Origin: Bacteroidota bacterium
Lineage (GTDB): Bacteria; Bacteroidota; Ignavibacteria; Palsa-1295
Assembly (NCBI GenBank): GCA_021324735.1
Contig: JAJPIO010000019.1
Span: 1-60,574 of the forward strand
Reading direction: 5' to 3'
Length of the DNA stretch: 60,574 nt
The position numbers and the translations under genes are program-made. The stretch's first letter is position 1; the number at the start of each line of letters is the position of its first letter. This document shows, piece after piece, positions 1 to 10,700 of this stretch. Below the pieces are notes generated by a model. That model searched no databases. It was not told where the DNA came from and saw nothing but the letters and a program-made list of their open reading frames with translations.

Positions 1-324
1 ACCAGCCCGACCAACGCCTTTGCTTCCTGCATTGGAAGTCAGTTCAGCGGCGCAATTATTCATACCACCGATGCCGGTGTAACCTGGACTCCTGTGCGCA
101 GCACCGGATACGGATGTGGCGCGATCGCATTCAATGGATCGAGCGTGCTTACCGCTATGGGGTATAACGGCAACGTGAGTGAATCCACCGATAACGGAGT
201 AACATGGCGAGATGATACTGCCGGCGGCGGTCGAAGATGGATGGCCATTGCTTATCCTTCACAGGTGCGAGCAGTCGCTGCGGGCGAAGGCGGCCTCGTC
301 GCTACGAGGCATAGACAATACTAA
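1..324 (+). CDS. C-terminal end of a beta-propeller (YCF48/BNR-like) protein, 5' truncated by the window
   Basis: The reading frame is open from the first base and stops at 322-324. The visible 107 residues carry two Asp-box-like turns (TTDAGVTW near residue 22 and STDNGVTW near residue 65), spaced as in YCF48/BNR/sortilin-type propeller blades. This fold usually belongs to secreted or surface proteins. The chain ends in RHRQY with no T9SS sorting domain, unlike several other propeller proteins in this window. The N-terminus and any signal peptide lie outside. A strong bidirectional terminator follows 18 bp after the stop. The substrate or partner cannot be read from this fragment. Confidence 0.7.
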   Translation, partial: TSPTNAFASCIGSQFSGAIIHTTDAGVTWTPVRSTGYGCGAIAFNGSSVLTAMGYNGNVSESTDNGVTWRDDTAGGGRRWMAIAYPSQVRAVAAGEGGLVATRHRQY

Positions 325-342
325 TATCAACTTTTCAGAAAT

Positions 343-372
343 AAAAAAGGGACGGCTTATCGTCCCTTTTTT
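343..372. terminator. Bidirectional rho-independent terminator
   Basis: A perfect 12-bp inverted repeat (AAAAAAGGGACG, loop GCTTAT, CGTCCCTTTTTT) lies between two convergent genes. The T-run on each strand lets it end both transcripts. Confidence 0.9.
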
Positions 373-391
373 ATTTCTACTTTCGTTGCGG

Positions 392-1150
392 TCATTCTTT
401 GATCACGAACGTCGTTTCGGATTGCTTTTTAGTGTCCTTCTTCGTCATCTCATCAAATCCGAACACACGCTCCTGACCTCCGGCGATCTTCTTTATCTTC
501 TTGTCCTTCGGTTTTTCCAGTGACTCCGAAAAGACACGGCAGTGCATCTTAATACCCTGGAAGAGAGAGCCCATGCTGTTCATCATTGCTTGAATACCTA
601 ACGAGTCGTTGGCAGGGTCTTCCGGCTTGGCGATAGAGTAAAATTTCAGATTGACCTTGCCCTTCGCATGCGTGACTGTAAGCCGCATATCTTCCTGCTC
701 TGGCATCGTACCGGCCGAAGTAGATTGCATCGCTTGATTCTCGTTCTGCATCAAATGCAATGCACTCGGCAGTGAATCGACGTTGGAAACGCGAGCCTCC
801 ACAGTGAAGAGCACGAGGGAATCCACCGTGGTGTCGTAGAAGGATAAGGCGGTGATGCCGGCTTGTCCGTTAACCGGATTTACCTGCATGACCGAATCCC
901 GCTTCGATGCGATCTCGCGGCGCATGGAATCGACAATACTTTCGCGGGTAATAGTAGCGTTGGAGTCCTTTCCCATTTTTGAGAATGCGGCCATCATGTC
1001 GAAGAAGCTCGGTGCAAATGCCACCGATTGCCGGAGCGAGTACGTGCCATCGTGGTGCTGCACGACGTCGAAAAAGATCTCCATGCAGCCGCTAAACGTG
1101 AAGGATGTGAGGACGAGCGCGAGAATCGCGATTGTTGGACGGAGTTTCAT
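392..1150 (-). CDS. Lipoprotein of unknown function, 252 aa
   Basis: The protein starts with a short basic n-region and a hydrophobic stretch ending in the lipobox FSGC (Cys about residue 21), so it is predicted to be a lipoprotein. The mature part is mixed alpha/beta, with repeated FxDxxxxHDGTYS and TVDSLVLFTVEA-like strands, and a lysine-rich C-terminus. I do not recognise a family; it superficially resembles other membrane-tethered lipoproteins of about 250 aa in this phylum. It converges with the preceding gene across the terminator at 343-372. It sits 69 bp downstream of the small antitoxin-like gene on the same strand, so the two may be co-transcribed. Confidence 0.7.
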   Translation of the reverse strand: MKLRPTIAILALVLTSFTFSGCMEIFFDVVQHHDGTYSLRQSVAFAPSFFDMMAAFSKMGKDSNATITRESIVDSMRREIASKRDSVMQVNPVNGQAGITALSFYDTTVDSLVLFTVEARVSNVDSLPSALHLMQNENQAMQSTSAGTMPEQEDMRLTVTHAKGKVNLKFYSIAKPEDPANDSLGIQAMMNSMGSLFQGIKMHCRVFSESLEKPKDKKIKKIAGGQERVFGFDEMTKKDTKKQSETTFVIKE

Positions 1151-1218
1151 GATACAAAAGTACGCTGATTACATCCCAACTCCATTAAAAAGTCTCTGTG
1201 TAAAGTCACCCGAACAAA

Positions 1219-1410
1219 CTACTTCGAGCGCTTTTTATGTCCAAACAGCTCGCGTTCTACAGCATTGAGAGACGAACGCTGTTCCTTAAGGCGTTCTTTT
1301 GCCAACAAGGCATCTTCGAAATCTTCCCACAACTTCGCATACTTTTGCAAATCGATCTGGACGGCAATACGCTTGCCTTTCTCATCGATTAGATAGTGAA
1401 TTCCGGTCAT
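1219..1410 (-). CDS. Small antitoxin-like protein, 63 aa (Phd/RelB-type N-terminal pattern)
   Basis: The 63-residue protein starts MTGIHYLIDEKGKR and continues AVQIDLQKYAKLWEDFED. The pattern of a short strand with DEKGKR, followed by VxIDLxxYxxLWED, is familiar from small Phd/YefM/RelB-like antitoxins and from orphan relatives found widely in bacteria. The C-terminal half is a charged helix. No RelE/ParE or PIN toxin gene follows; the next gene downstream on this strand is a lipoprotein. It is therefore either an orphan antitoxin or a small regulatory protein. The assignment rests on pattern only. Confidence 0.55.
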   Translation of the reverse strand: MTGIHYLIDEKGKRIAVQIDLQKYAKLWEDFEDALLAKERLKEQRSSLNAVERELFGHKKRSK

Positions 1411-1532
1411 ATGACAAACAACGTTCTAGCTCTAAAACCTATTCATCCCGGATTGGCTGCGGGGCACCCACTTCTTTGCCCGGACGTTTTCGCCTCGTCC
1501 GCGAATTGTCTCAATTTTTAACCGATTGTGTT

Positions 1533-2489
1533 ATGCGCAAATATATTGTCGCTTCCCTAATTCTACTGACGGCCTGCTCGCGATCCCATGGTCCCCGCAC
1601 CGCTAGCGAGACCTTAGAGCAATACTACAAAGCGGTACAGTCGTCCGATACAGCGAAAACATACGCACTCTCTACTGCGGAGCGCTCCAAATATCTTAAA
1701 ATGGATGCTGCCAGTTATTTTGCTATGGCGTATCAAACGGTCGATTCTATTCATATTCTGAAAGAGCGACCGACCGGCGACAGCATCGCCGAAGTGCTCT
1801 ATACATCCGTTGCATACGATCGTGCAAGCGGTAAGAAACTCGATTCTGGGTTAGTGGAATGCACGATGATCCGTGAGAACGGCGAATGGAAGGTAAGCGA
1901 GTGTCATGAGCCGACTCAAGGACGCGGACCGATACCAGTCAACAATAAAATACCGACCCTTAACCTTGGATTCGACATCGCCGATAACAATAATAAGCCT
2001 GACGGCTGGTATGCGGGAGGCGGCGGAAGGTCAATGGCTGACACAAAGGATTACTCCGCCGATCTCGATCCTGCTATAAAACATGATGGCAAATATGCGC
2101 TTCATCTGAAGTATGTTAGTGGCGATGGATTTGGTGTTGCCACAAACTATCTTGGCGGCCTTTTGCCGCAAGTGCGGGGCAAACGTATTCGTTATACCGG
2201 CTGGCTCAAGACCAAAGACGTGGGAGGATACGCTGGACTTTGGTGGCGTGTCGACGGACCAAACGGTGAAATGCTTGCATTTAACAACATGCAAGACAGT
2301 ATGATACGTGGGACCAATGATTGGAAGAAATACTCGTTTGATATTTATGTGGACAAATCGGCTGCAAACGTAAATTTCGGAGTCCTGATGGACGGCCACG
2401 GCGAAGCCTGGTTCGATGACCTCTCGATCGACACAAACGGTACCTTGTGGCGCTCACCTACCCAAGCCGAGGTAGTAGCGGCGAAGTAA
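1533..2489 (+). CDS. Lipoprotein with NTF2-like N-terminal and carbohydrate-binding-like C-terminal domain, 318 aa
   Basis: I chose the ATG at 1533 because it opens a classical lipoprotein signal (MRKYIVASLILLTAC, Cys15). The frame is open further upstream, but that stretch does not look like protein. Residues about 20-130 (SETLEQYYKAVQSSD...) resemble the DUF4878/NTF2-like cone of bacterial lipoproteins. Residues about 150-300 (LNLGFDIADNNNKPDGWYAG..., LHLKYVSGDGFG, WYxxDxYVD...) look like a jelly-roll carbohydrate-binding-type module with strands ending in WFDDLSID. Both domain calls are by pattern. It diverges from the antitoxin-like gene. A REP array begins 15 bp after the stop and may act as its 3' hairpin. 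Confidence 0.65.
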   Translation: MRKYIVASLILLTACSRSHGPRTASETLEQYYKAVQSSDTAKTYALSTAERSKYLKMDAASYFAMAYQTVDSIHILKERPTGDSIAEVLYTSVAYDRASGKKLDSGLVECTMIRENGEWKVSECHEPTQGRGPIPVNNKIPTLNLGFDIADNNNKPDGWYAGGGGRSMADTKDYSADLDPAIKHDGKYALHLKYVSGDGFGVATNYLGGLLPQVRGKRIRYTGWLKTKDVGGYAGLWWRVDGPNGEMLAFNNMQDSMIRGTNDWKKYSFDIYVDKSAANVNFGVLMDGHGEAWFDDLSIDTNGTLWRSPTQAEVVAAK

Positions 2490-2503
2490 TTCGCGAATAC
2501 ATT

Positions 2504-2648
2504 CGTAGAGGCCGTAACCTTTAGGTTACGGCCTCCCAGCATTCGTAGCCGCAACCTTTAGGTTACGGCGGATCAAGAAGTTCGTAGCCGTAACCTTCAG
2601 GTTACGGCGTTCCCAGCAGTTCGTAGACGTAACCTTTAGGTTACGGCA
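2504..2648. repeat. REP family I array, four units at about 39-bp spacing
   Basis: Four near-identical palindromes start at 2504, 2544, 2583 and 2622. The core is CGTAGCCGT-AACC-TTTA-GGTT-ACGGC; the first copy extends to a 13-bp perfect stem (2508-2535). The units are separated by short unlike spacers. The last unit overlaps the 3' end of the RAYT gene and supplies its final three codons and stop. Together with the transposase next door, this is the arrangement expected of REP sequences. Confidence 0.9.
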
Positions 2649-3121
2649 TCACCAAACCAGGTTTTTAGATCGAACACTGTCGAGCCGACAAAAGGATAAT
2701 CCTGCCACTGATCGCACAATCCTGCTCGCACCGGATTATTGAGGATATAGAACATTTGCGTCCGCAAATCTTCATCGACCCGATGGATATGATCGTAAAA
2801 ATCCTCTTGCCATTGGACCTCATTGCCATGTCGCCCAAGCCAAAAGCCAGAATACTGTTTGAATTTCTTCATTGCTGTATAGGCATCTGCATTAGTTGAC
2901 ATACCGGTAATAATTACATGTACATGGTCAGGCATAAAGACATACAGATCCGATTCACATTCATGTTGTTTTAGCGCGCGCAATAAGTGATCGCGATGGA
3001 TTTCAAACCGGTCTTGAGAAATAAAGTATCTGGCTCGGCGAAGGATACATGCCGTAAAAGACACACGTGTATATCCCCTATACGCTTCCAGCGGCAGTCG
3101 ATGCTTCTTTTCAATTATCAT
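2636..3121 (-). CDS. REP-associated tyrosine transposase (RAYT, IS200-like Y1 family)
   Basis: This 161-residue protein is a single-domain HUH/Y1 enzyme. The HUH motif is DHVHVII (His66 and His68) and the likely catalytic tyrosine is Tyr109 in QEDFYDH. The C-terminal YILNNPVRAGL is typical of RAYT proteins. RAYTs cut and join single-stranded REP/REPIN hairpins. Unlike IS200 transposases they usually stay as single chromosomal copies that maintain dispersed REPs. The context fits: four REP units at the 3' end (2504-2648) and three REPIN units upstream (3176-3499). The stop codon (2636-2638) and the last residues AVT are read from REP unit 4. The C-terminus is shorter than in gammaproteobacterial RAYTs of about 165-220 aa. 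No IS ends or target duplications are visible, so it looks like a domesticated gene. Confidence 0.9.
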   Translation of the reverse strand: MIIEKKHRLPLEAYRGYTRVSFTACILRRARYFISQDRFEIHRDHLLRALKQHECESDLYVFMPDHVHVIITGMSTNADAYTAMKKFKQYSGFWLGRHGNEVQWQEDFYDHIHRVDEDLRTQMFYILNNPVRAGLCDQWQDYPFVGSTVFDLKTWFGDAVT

Positions 3122-3175
3122 GGGAGGACCCTAATACAAAAATAAGCATTGTTGCATGGAATTTCGCAGGAATTC

Positions 3176-3499
3176 CGTAGCCGTAACCTTTAGGTTACGA
3201 CGAATTCGAGCAACGTCATCCAACGACATGGACATTCTCAAACGGCGAGTTCGCCGTGACACAAATGTCACGGCTACCGTCGTAGCCGTAACCTTCAGGT
3301 TATGGCGAATCGAACCAATGTCATTCACACTACCCCACGCGACATTCTCGACCGGCAAGATCGCCGTGACATAAATGTCACGGCTACCGATCCGTAGCCG
3401 TAACCTTCAGGTTACGGCGAATCGAACCAATGTCATTCACACTACCCCACGCGACATTCTCGACCGGCAAGATCGCCGTGACATAAATGTCACGGCTAC
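3176..3499. repeat. Three REPIN-like units (inverted REP doublets), 102, 107 and 107 bp
   Basis: Units at 3176-3277, 3281-3387 and 3393-3499. Each opens with CGTAGCCGTAACC-TT(C/T)A-GGTTA and closes with GCCGTGACA-(C/T)AAA-TGTCACGGCTAC, which is the same REP family in the opposite orientation. The two differ in stem sequence but keep pairing (AACC/GGTT against GACA/TGTC). The second and third units are almost identical along all 107 bp, including a spacer of about 50 bp; the first is diverged. This matches the definition of REPINs, the units mobilised by RAYTs. Confidence 0.88.
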
Positions 3500-5166
<1,667 letters not shown>

Positions 5167-5180
5167 GCGATCGTAATCTG

Positions 5181-5549
5181 CTAATTCGATTTCCCCAACT
5201 TTGCTGTAGCCGGTACTGCAGGAGTGGCCGAACGGCGCTTCTTGACCGTTGGTATGGGGCGAGGGATCGAGAAAGCGCTCAGCCCTTGATCGAGGATCAG
5301 CGCTTCCCGCATCTTAATGCCGACCGCAGTATCCCGAGCAGCTTTCGTAAGCGCCTCCTGCAAGGTGCCTTTGCGAACCGCAAGGATAAGAGCATCGCAG
5401 AGCAATTGATCATCGTTGGCAACTTGCTCTATCGCAGCGCGAACCGCACGAGTATGCGCGGAGCGAGAGGTATCTACAGACCCAGGTAATGATCGTGGCT
5501 CTTCCGAGCATCCGAGAAAAAGTAGTGCGGCGAGTAAAGCGTACTTCAT
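5181..5549 (-). CDS. Small lipoprotein of unknown function, 122 aa
   Basis: Starts with a compact lipoprotein signal (MKYALLAALLFLGC, Cys14). The middle is helical and alanine-rich (VRAAIEQVANDDQLLCDAL), and the C-terminus is a basic, proline-rich tail with TPAVPATAKLGK. No known domain is recognisable. It converges with the phenol-lyase gene, leaving only 14 bp between the stops. A single-gene unit is likely: the next gene upstream on the strand ends 196 bp away, and that gap shows no feature. Confidence 0.6.
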   Translation of the reverse strand: MKYALLAALLFLGCSEEPRSLPGSVDTSRSAHTRAVRAAIEQVANDDQLLCDALILAVRKGTLQEALTKAARDTAVGIKMREALILDQGLSAFSIPRPIPTVKKRRSATPAVPATAKLGKSN

Positions 5550-5745
5550 GGCGACGCAATGGCAATTAGGTTGGCAGAGAGGGAAGGCTACCTGTTACTT
5601 ACGCCAATAGTGCGCCACGCCTAATAACGAGCGAATTATCGCCAATTTAGCGGACGGCAAAATGGCGAGGAGAAAAATTGCGGATAATCTTTTTACAGGC
5701 AAAAGATAGCTTTACTTTCGCCTGCGAAAAGATCGGATAATGAGA

Positions 5746-7764
5746 TTAGTGTACCGGCTTCTCGAGAACGATATTAACGGTTCGAGAATAGAACCGCCCT
5801 TCCGGCAGATTATTATCGAAGAGTAAGACCGATTTACCGACGCCCTTCGCCTCGACATTATCAGCGCCGAGCATCTTCGCTACAGCATTAGCGCGGTCCT
5901 CTGTGAGGTGGAGATTGAGAGCATCTTCACCGGTCCGATCGGCGTAACCTGTGATGTAGGCTTTAGTACCGGGCACAAGTTGGTTGCGAATGTACTCGAT
6001 AGCCCGCTGATTTTGCGGATCGATCTTCGACGCACCGAAGTCGAACAGTACCAGTGTATAGCGTTCGATGACTTTATCCGCCAGGTGCTCGAGCCGCTTC
6101 TTGCGGATCGTCGTTTGGTGCACGGGAATCGTTTTTACGGCCGTGACTTCCTGACCGGCATTGTCGTCGATGGTTAAGCCGTATTCGATCGTATCTTCAG
6201 TACGTGGAATTCTGGCCGCGACTTTCCGTAGATCCCAGTGCCAGCCTTTTGGCTGCGTTCCAACACCGGATTCGTGGTGCAGCGTCAGCACCGGCTGTGT
6301 GACGTAGAGATCCCAGAACTTGACGCCAGCATCGGCGACAACGGTTGGGACGAAGTCCATCGTCGGCGGATTTGACGTGAGTTGAGTATCCGGTAAAATG
6401 ACCGGACCGAGAATAGTGGGATCGGTAGCCGTTATTTCAACGCGACGATTCTCTTCCTTGCCCTCTTGCTGTGTTAGTGAGGATGGCTTTGCGGGAAGTC
6501 CTCGTGTTAGTAATGTTATACGATTGGACGCGATGCCCCACGTATTCTTTAAATAGTCCGCGACAGCATTAGCGCGCTCACTCGCGAGCTTTTTATCGGC
6601 AAGTTCTTCTGGCTCATTTGAGGTGCAGCCGGTTAGCGTGATCTTCGCTGTCGGCTTCTCACGTAACCGCTTTCCAATGATATTCAAAATATCATGATAG
6701 ACTCTCACGTTGTCAGTCGAATCCGTTTTGCGGAGATCGAATGACTTTGTCTCATCGGCGCTGATACCATGATAGCGTGTCGGTATTTGAGCATTGTCTT
6801 TCTCAAACAGCACGAACGGCAGGAGCGGCGTAAGTGTCATGGAATAGAATTCTTCTACCGATACGGAAAGATTGGTTGAGTCACGTTTTCCGTCCTCCGA
6901 GATACTGTAGGCCATGATATCGGCTGAAAGCTTTGGGGCTGGTGGCGGTGGTGGCACCGGGGGCGGCGGAGGTGGTGGTGGCGGAGGAATATGAAGCGGG
7001 GTATAACCAATACTAACACCGCCCCGTAAAGCACTAACGGTCCAACTCAGGCCACTGACCATTGGCGTGAGACCATAGTCGAACAGGACTTCCGGATACG
7101 CATGAAATGTTTGCGATTCGTTGAGTGGCACCTGATAGGCAACACCAGCTATCAATCCAAGTCGAAACGAGTTCGCTTGCGGTATATCGCCCGAATATAC
7201 ATTTCTCGTTCTTGAATTTCCGGGGTAAAATGTACCCTGGTCTGACGGCTGAACGATGGACTCCGACTGATTATAGGTATTGCGGTGAATGCTGCCTGCG
7301 TTTGCACCGAGCATCAGCCTAAGGCCATGTAGGTCGAAAGCATAATAAGGCTCTAGCATCCATGCAGTGAACTGGGTAGAAATAGAATGCTCGATCGTGC
7401 CCTGAGTGGCAGCGCCGTTCACCGCGATCGTCATTGGTTCATCGGCGGTAAGCTTACCATCGAGTAAATTCACACCAACGCGGACGCCGAGGTGGCCGTC
7501 GCCGAATGCATCGTAGTCCCAAAAGGCACCGAACGCGCCGCCCATTCCCGAACCGCTTTCGAACAGCGGGCAGCAATTGGGGACATCTGGCAACGACTGA
7601 AAATTTGCACGATGGATATTCCATGCAGCATCGCCGAAAAGACCGTAGGTCGATCTTGAAAATTGCGGCACATCCGAAGTATCTTTTATCTGCGCATGAC
7701 CGGTGATGGCTGCGCAGACAAACATGGTAAGAAAAGCGAGAAACCTACAGCGAATTCGGGTCAT
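5746..7764 (-). CDS. Outer-membrane protein with beta-barrel domain and two OmpA-like peptidoglycan-binding domains, 672 aa
   Basis: I start it at the ATG at 7764, giving MTRIRCRFLAFLTMFVCAA plus GHAQ as signal peptide. That ATG overlaps the TGA of the upstream gene (TGATG), a coupling signature; a start 19 codons earlier would bury the signal peptide. Layout: residues about 26-257 outer-membrane barrel-like strands, 260-277 a run of almost pure proline, about 316-447 a first OmpA-like domain (TLTGCTSNEPEE..., ENRRVEI), then a linker and a second OmpA-like domain at about 565-670 (FDFGASKID, ITGYADRTGEDALN, LTEDRANAVA). It probably anchors the outer membrane to peptidoglycan. Two OmpA modules in one chain are less common than one. 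It is probably co-translated with the giant T9SS protein before it. Confidence 0.85.
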   Translation of the reverse strand: MTRIRCRFLAFLTMFVCAAITGHAQIKDTSDVPQFSRSTYGLFGDAAWNIHRANFQSLPDVPNCCPLFESGSGMGGAFGAFWDYDAFGDGHLGVRVGVNLLDGKLTADEPMTIAVNGAATQGTIEHSISTQFTAWMLEPYYAFDLHGLRLMLGANAGSIHRNTYNQSESIVQPSDQGTFYPGNSRTRNVYSGDIPQANSFRLGLIAGVAYQVPLNESQTFHAYPEVLFDYGLTPMVSGLSWTVSALRGGVSIGYTPLHIPPPPPPPPPPVPPPPPAPKLSADIMAYSISEDGKRDSTNLSVSVEEFYSMTLTPLLPFVLFEKDNAQIPTRYHGISADETKSFDLRKTDSTDNVRVYHDILNIIGKRLREKPTAKITLTGCTSNEPEELADKKLASERANAVADYLKNTWGIASNRITLLTRGLPAKPSSLTQQEGKEENRRVEITATDPTILGPVILPDTQLTSNPPTMDFVPTVVADAGVKFWDLYVTQPVLTLHHESGVGTQPKGWHWDLRKVAARIPRTEDTIEYGLTIDDNAGQEVTAVKTIPVHQTTIRKKRLEHLADKVIERYTLVLFDFGASKIDPQNQRAIEYIRNQLVPGTKAYITGYADRTGEDALNLHLTEDRANAVAKMLGADNVEAKGVGKSVLLFDNNLPEGRFYSRTVNIVLEKPVH

Positions 7765-10700
7765 CAGCGGACGATCTGTAAGCGTTGCGATTTTACGATC
7801 GTGGGAGTATGTAGTGTACAAATATAGACACCAGGTGGAAGCGTACTGACATCGGCGCTTACAGCATAAGTGCCTCGCGTCTGTTCACCATCTACAACAC
7901 GAAGTGCTTCATGTCCGAGCATGTCATAGATGATGAGCGTCGTCTGACCTTGTTCGATCAGTTCATAATTCACTTCAATATTATTTTGAACAGGATTTGG
8001 CTTGGCACTGAGCGTCACTTTGCCTTCGGGATCGATAAGACGCGTTCCTCCTTGCTTGCAGAGATCAGACAAACAGAAATTACCATTCCGTCGCGTTACC
8101 GAAATATTCGGAGTGCTCCAGTAGAAAGTATCGATCGTTATCGTCGTACAGCTATCATCACCCAATGCAGCAATAAATGGAATATTTTGTATTACACCTT
8201 GAGAGATGTTGGTCTGACCGCTGTATTGCACGACAAGATCGCTACCTTGAACGACTGCGGACGAAGCGCCTCCATCGGGCACCAGCAGTGTTTTGTTAAA
8301 TCGCAGGCGAACCGTATAGGTACGAGAGGCTTGTGGTACACTTTGCGGATTCTCCAGATTCAGCGGAATTGTCACGTGATCGGACTCGCGAGCAAAAATG
8401 ATCGAGGGGACAGAAACGACGACAGAGCCAACATTCGAAAATGGATCCGATGTATTTGAACATCCATTGACATCGGTGATCGTCACAGTGTAGTTACCAC
8501 CACTGGAAGGAGTGTAGGTTTGTTGTGTCGCACCTGTAATAGGATTACCGTCCACCGACCACTGATAGGATGATGCGACCGTCGAACTTAATACACTATT
8601 ACTTAACGTAATGACCGGCTTTGGTGGTGTAGGATAAATAGTGACATTCACCGGAGCACTGATACCCATACAGCCGGCAGCATTAGTAGCTTGCACCGTA
8701 TAAGCGCCTGTTGTTGAAACCCAAAGTTTTTGCGACGTTGCCCCCGAGACGGGATTACCATCCTTCAACCACTGATAGGACGCAAAACCAGGACCTGCAT
8801 CGAGCTGCGCAGAATCGGGCTGACAGCGTTTGAGCGGACCAGGTGGTGCGATCTCAACGGTGACTGGTGAGAAACTAATCGTAACCGGATCGGAAGCCGC
8901 TCCGCATCCTTCGCCATCATCAACGGTAACAGTATAGGTACCAGCCTTTCGGACTATGATCTGTCGCGTCGTTTCACCGCTCGACCATAAATAGTTTGCG
9001 AACGGACCACCAGCATCGAGCACGATAGAATCCGTTGCCGTACAGAGCAACGTCTTACTGGCAGTAATAACCGGCTTGGCGCCTTTTGTAAACGTCAAGA
9101 GCAACGGAGCCGAAATATTACCGGCGCAATCTTTTGCTCTGATCGTTGCATGTGCACATTTTGTGGTATCAACAACGCGTACTGAAAAATCAAATGTATG
9201 TTTACAACCGACCGGATTTGGGAGTGGCGTGGGCACTGTGACCGTATTGCCATATTGTTCCATCCATACGGAATCAATGCCGCGATCCCACGCTTGCGTG
9301 TCAGTTACGTGGATCTGCCAGGTAGCCGTTGCTTGATCGAACGATCGTTTTATTGCAATTGGAGGAATCGTATCGTTTGTAGTGCAATACGTAATTGTAT
9401 CGAGTCGGAAATTATGTGCAGTGTCGGATGAACGTAGTACGATCTTGCCATCCCGCATAGAATCGACAACGCATACATGGAGTGTGGCAAGAGGCGTGTT
9501 CGCAGGATATTTCCCGCCTGTAGGCACATCATTAAGTGCCATATTGGTAGACGAAACAACCACAATGGAATCGACCCCTCGATCGATGCTCGTTGTACTC
9601 TTTGTCGTATCCGCTACTGTCCACTCGGTACATTGGGCATGACAATTTCGTACTGCGGAATCAAGATAAAATACAGGAGCAGTCTTATCCGGCAACGGTG
9701 GATGCGCTGTAAAACAGAGCGTATCTCTACTTATATTATTGGCACAGTCCGTAAGTGCAAGAATGACATGACCGCTGTGAAGTGTATCAAGCTGTTGCAC
9801 AGTAACTTGTACCGCTGAACGAGCGCACGAATACGGTGGAGGCGGATTGAATGTGACGCTATACTGACTCGCCTTTAAGTCTGGCGAGGAATACGTTATG
9901 GTATCCAATCCGAGATCGAACTGACGGTTATCCGCTACCGTGATCGTATTGCGAAAAGTAGAATCGCACCCACGAATTGAATTGGCATATGCCGGCGGTA
10001 ATGTATCGGGATTCGCGCAATCAACCGTAATAGAACAATCCCACGGAGTAGTAAATACTTGTGATGTATCGCCACCGATCTTTACATCGAAGCGTATATC
10101 GACGGGGAATGATGCAGCGCAACCTGTCGGTAGAACAACCGCCGAATCGACCCAACGAAGGTCGGAGAAACCACCGCCTTGAATAGAGCCAGCGCTTTGA
10201 ACTTGTGTAGTATCTTTGGAAAGGCCGGACGGTTTTGGACTCGTAATTCGGATCGGGTCACCAACGGTTTGACGGATCGTGGTATTACCAAGTGCTCCAT
10301 CCTCAACATTAAAGAGGAAAGTCTCGACCGGAAAAGGATTAGGCGTATAGGTTTGCGATCGCGGGTCCCAATACAGATGATGCGGATAGAGCGCAAAGCC
10401 AACGATCTTACCATGATCGTAGCACCATTCTGGCGTACCATACGCTGTGCGCATGATCTCGGTCACACTATCAGTCACTCCGGCCACAAAGGGCGTCGCA
10501 CCTGCGGGCTGGCCCATGAGAAGAGCCGCTTCATCTGTAAACTCATAGCGATCCCCGGGATTCGGCACTCCCCACGTATAATTGATCTGTGCGGGCCAGT
10601 TGCCAAACTCGATGAGGGAAAGCGGCTTTAAACCAAGAGGGCGAGGTGGAAAAGAATCGTTTGCGTAACCGATACCAACGGTGCCGAGCTTGAATTCTGT

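Noticed and set aside
1299-1532. N-terminal extension of the lipoprotein at 1533
   Set aside because: It would precede the lipoprotein signal with residues of low plausibility.
2504-2648. Regular 39-bp spacing as a CRISPR array
   Set aside because: The spacers are only about 12-14 bp and the units are perfect REP palindromes adjoining a RAYT.
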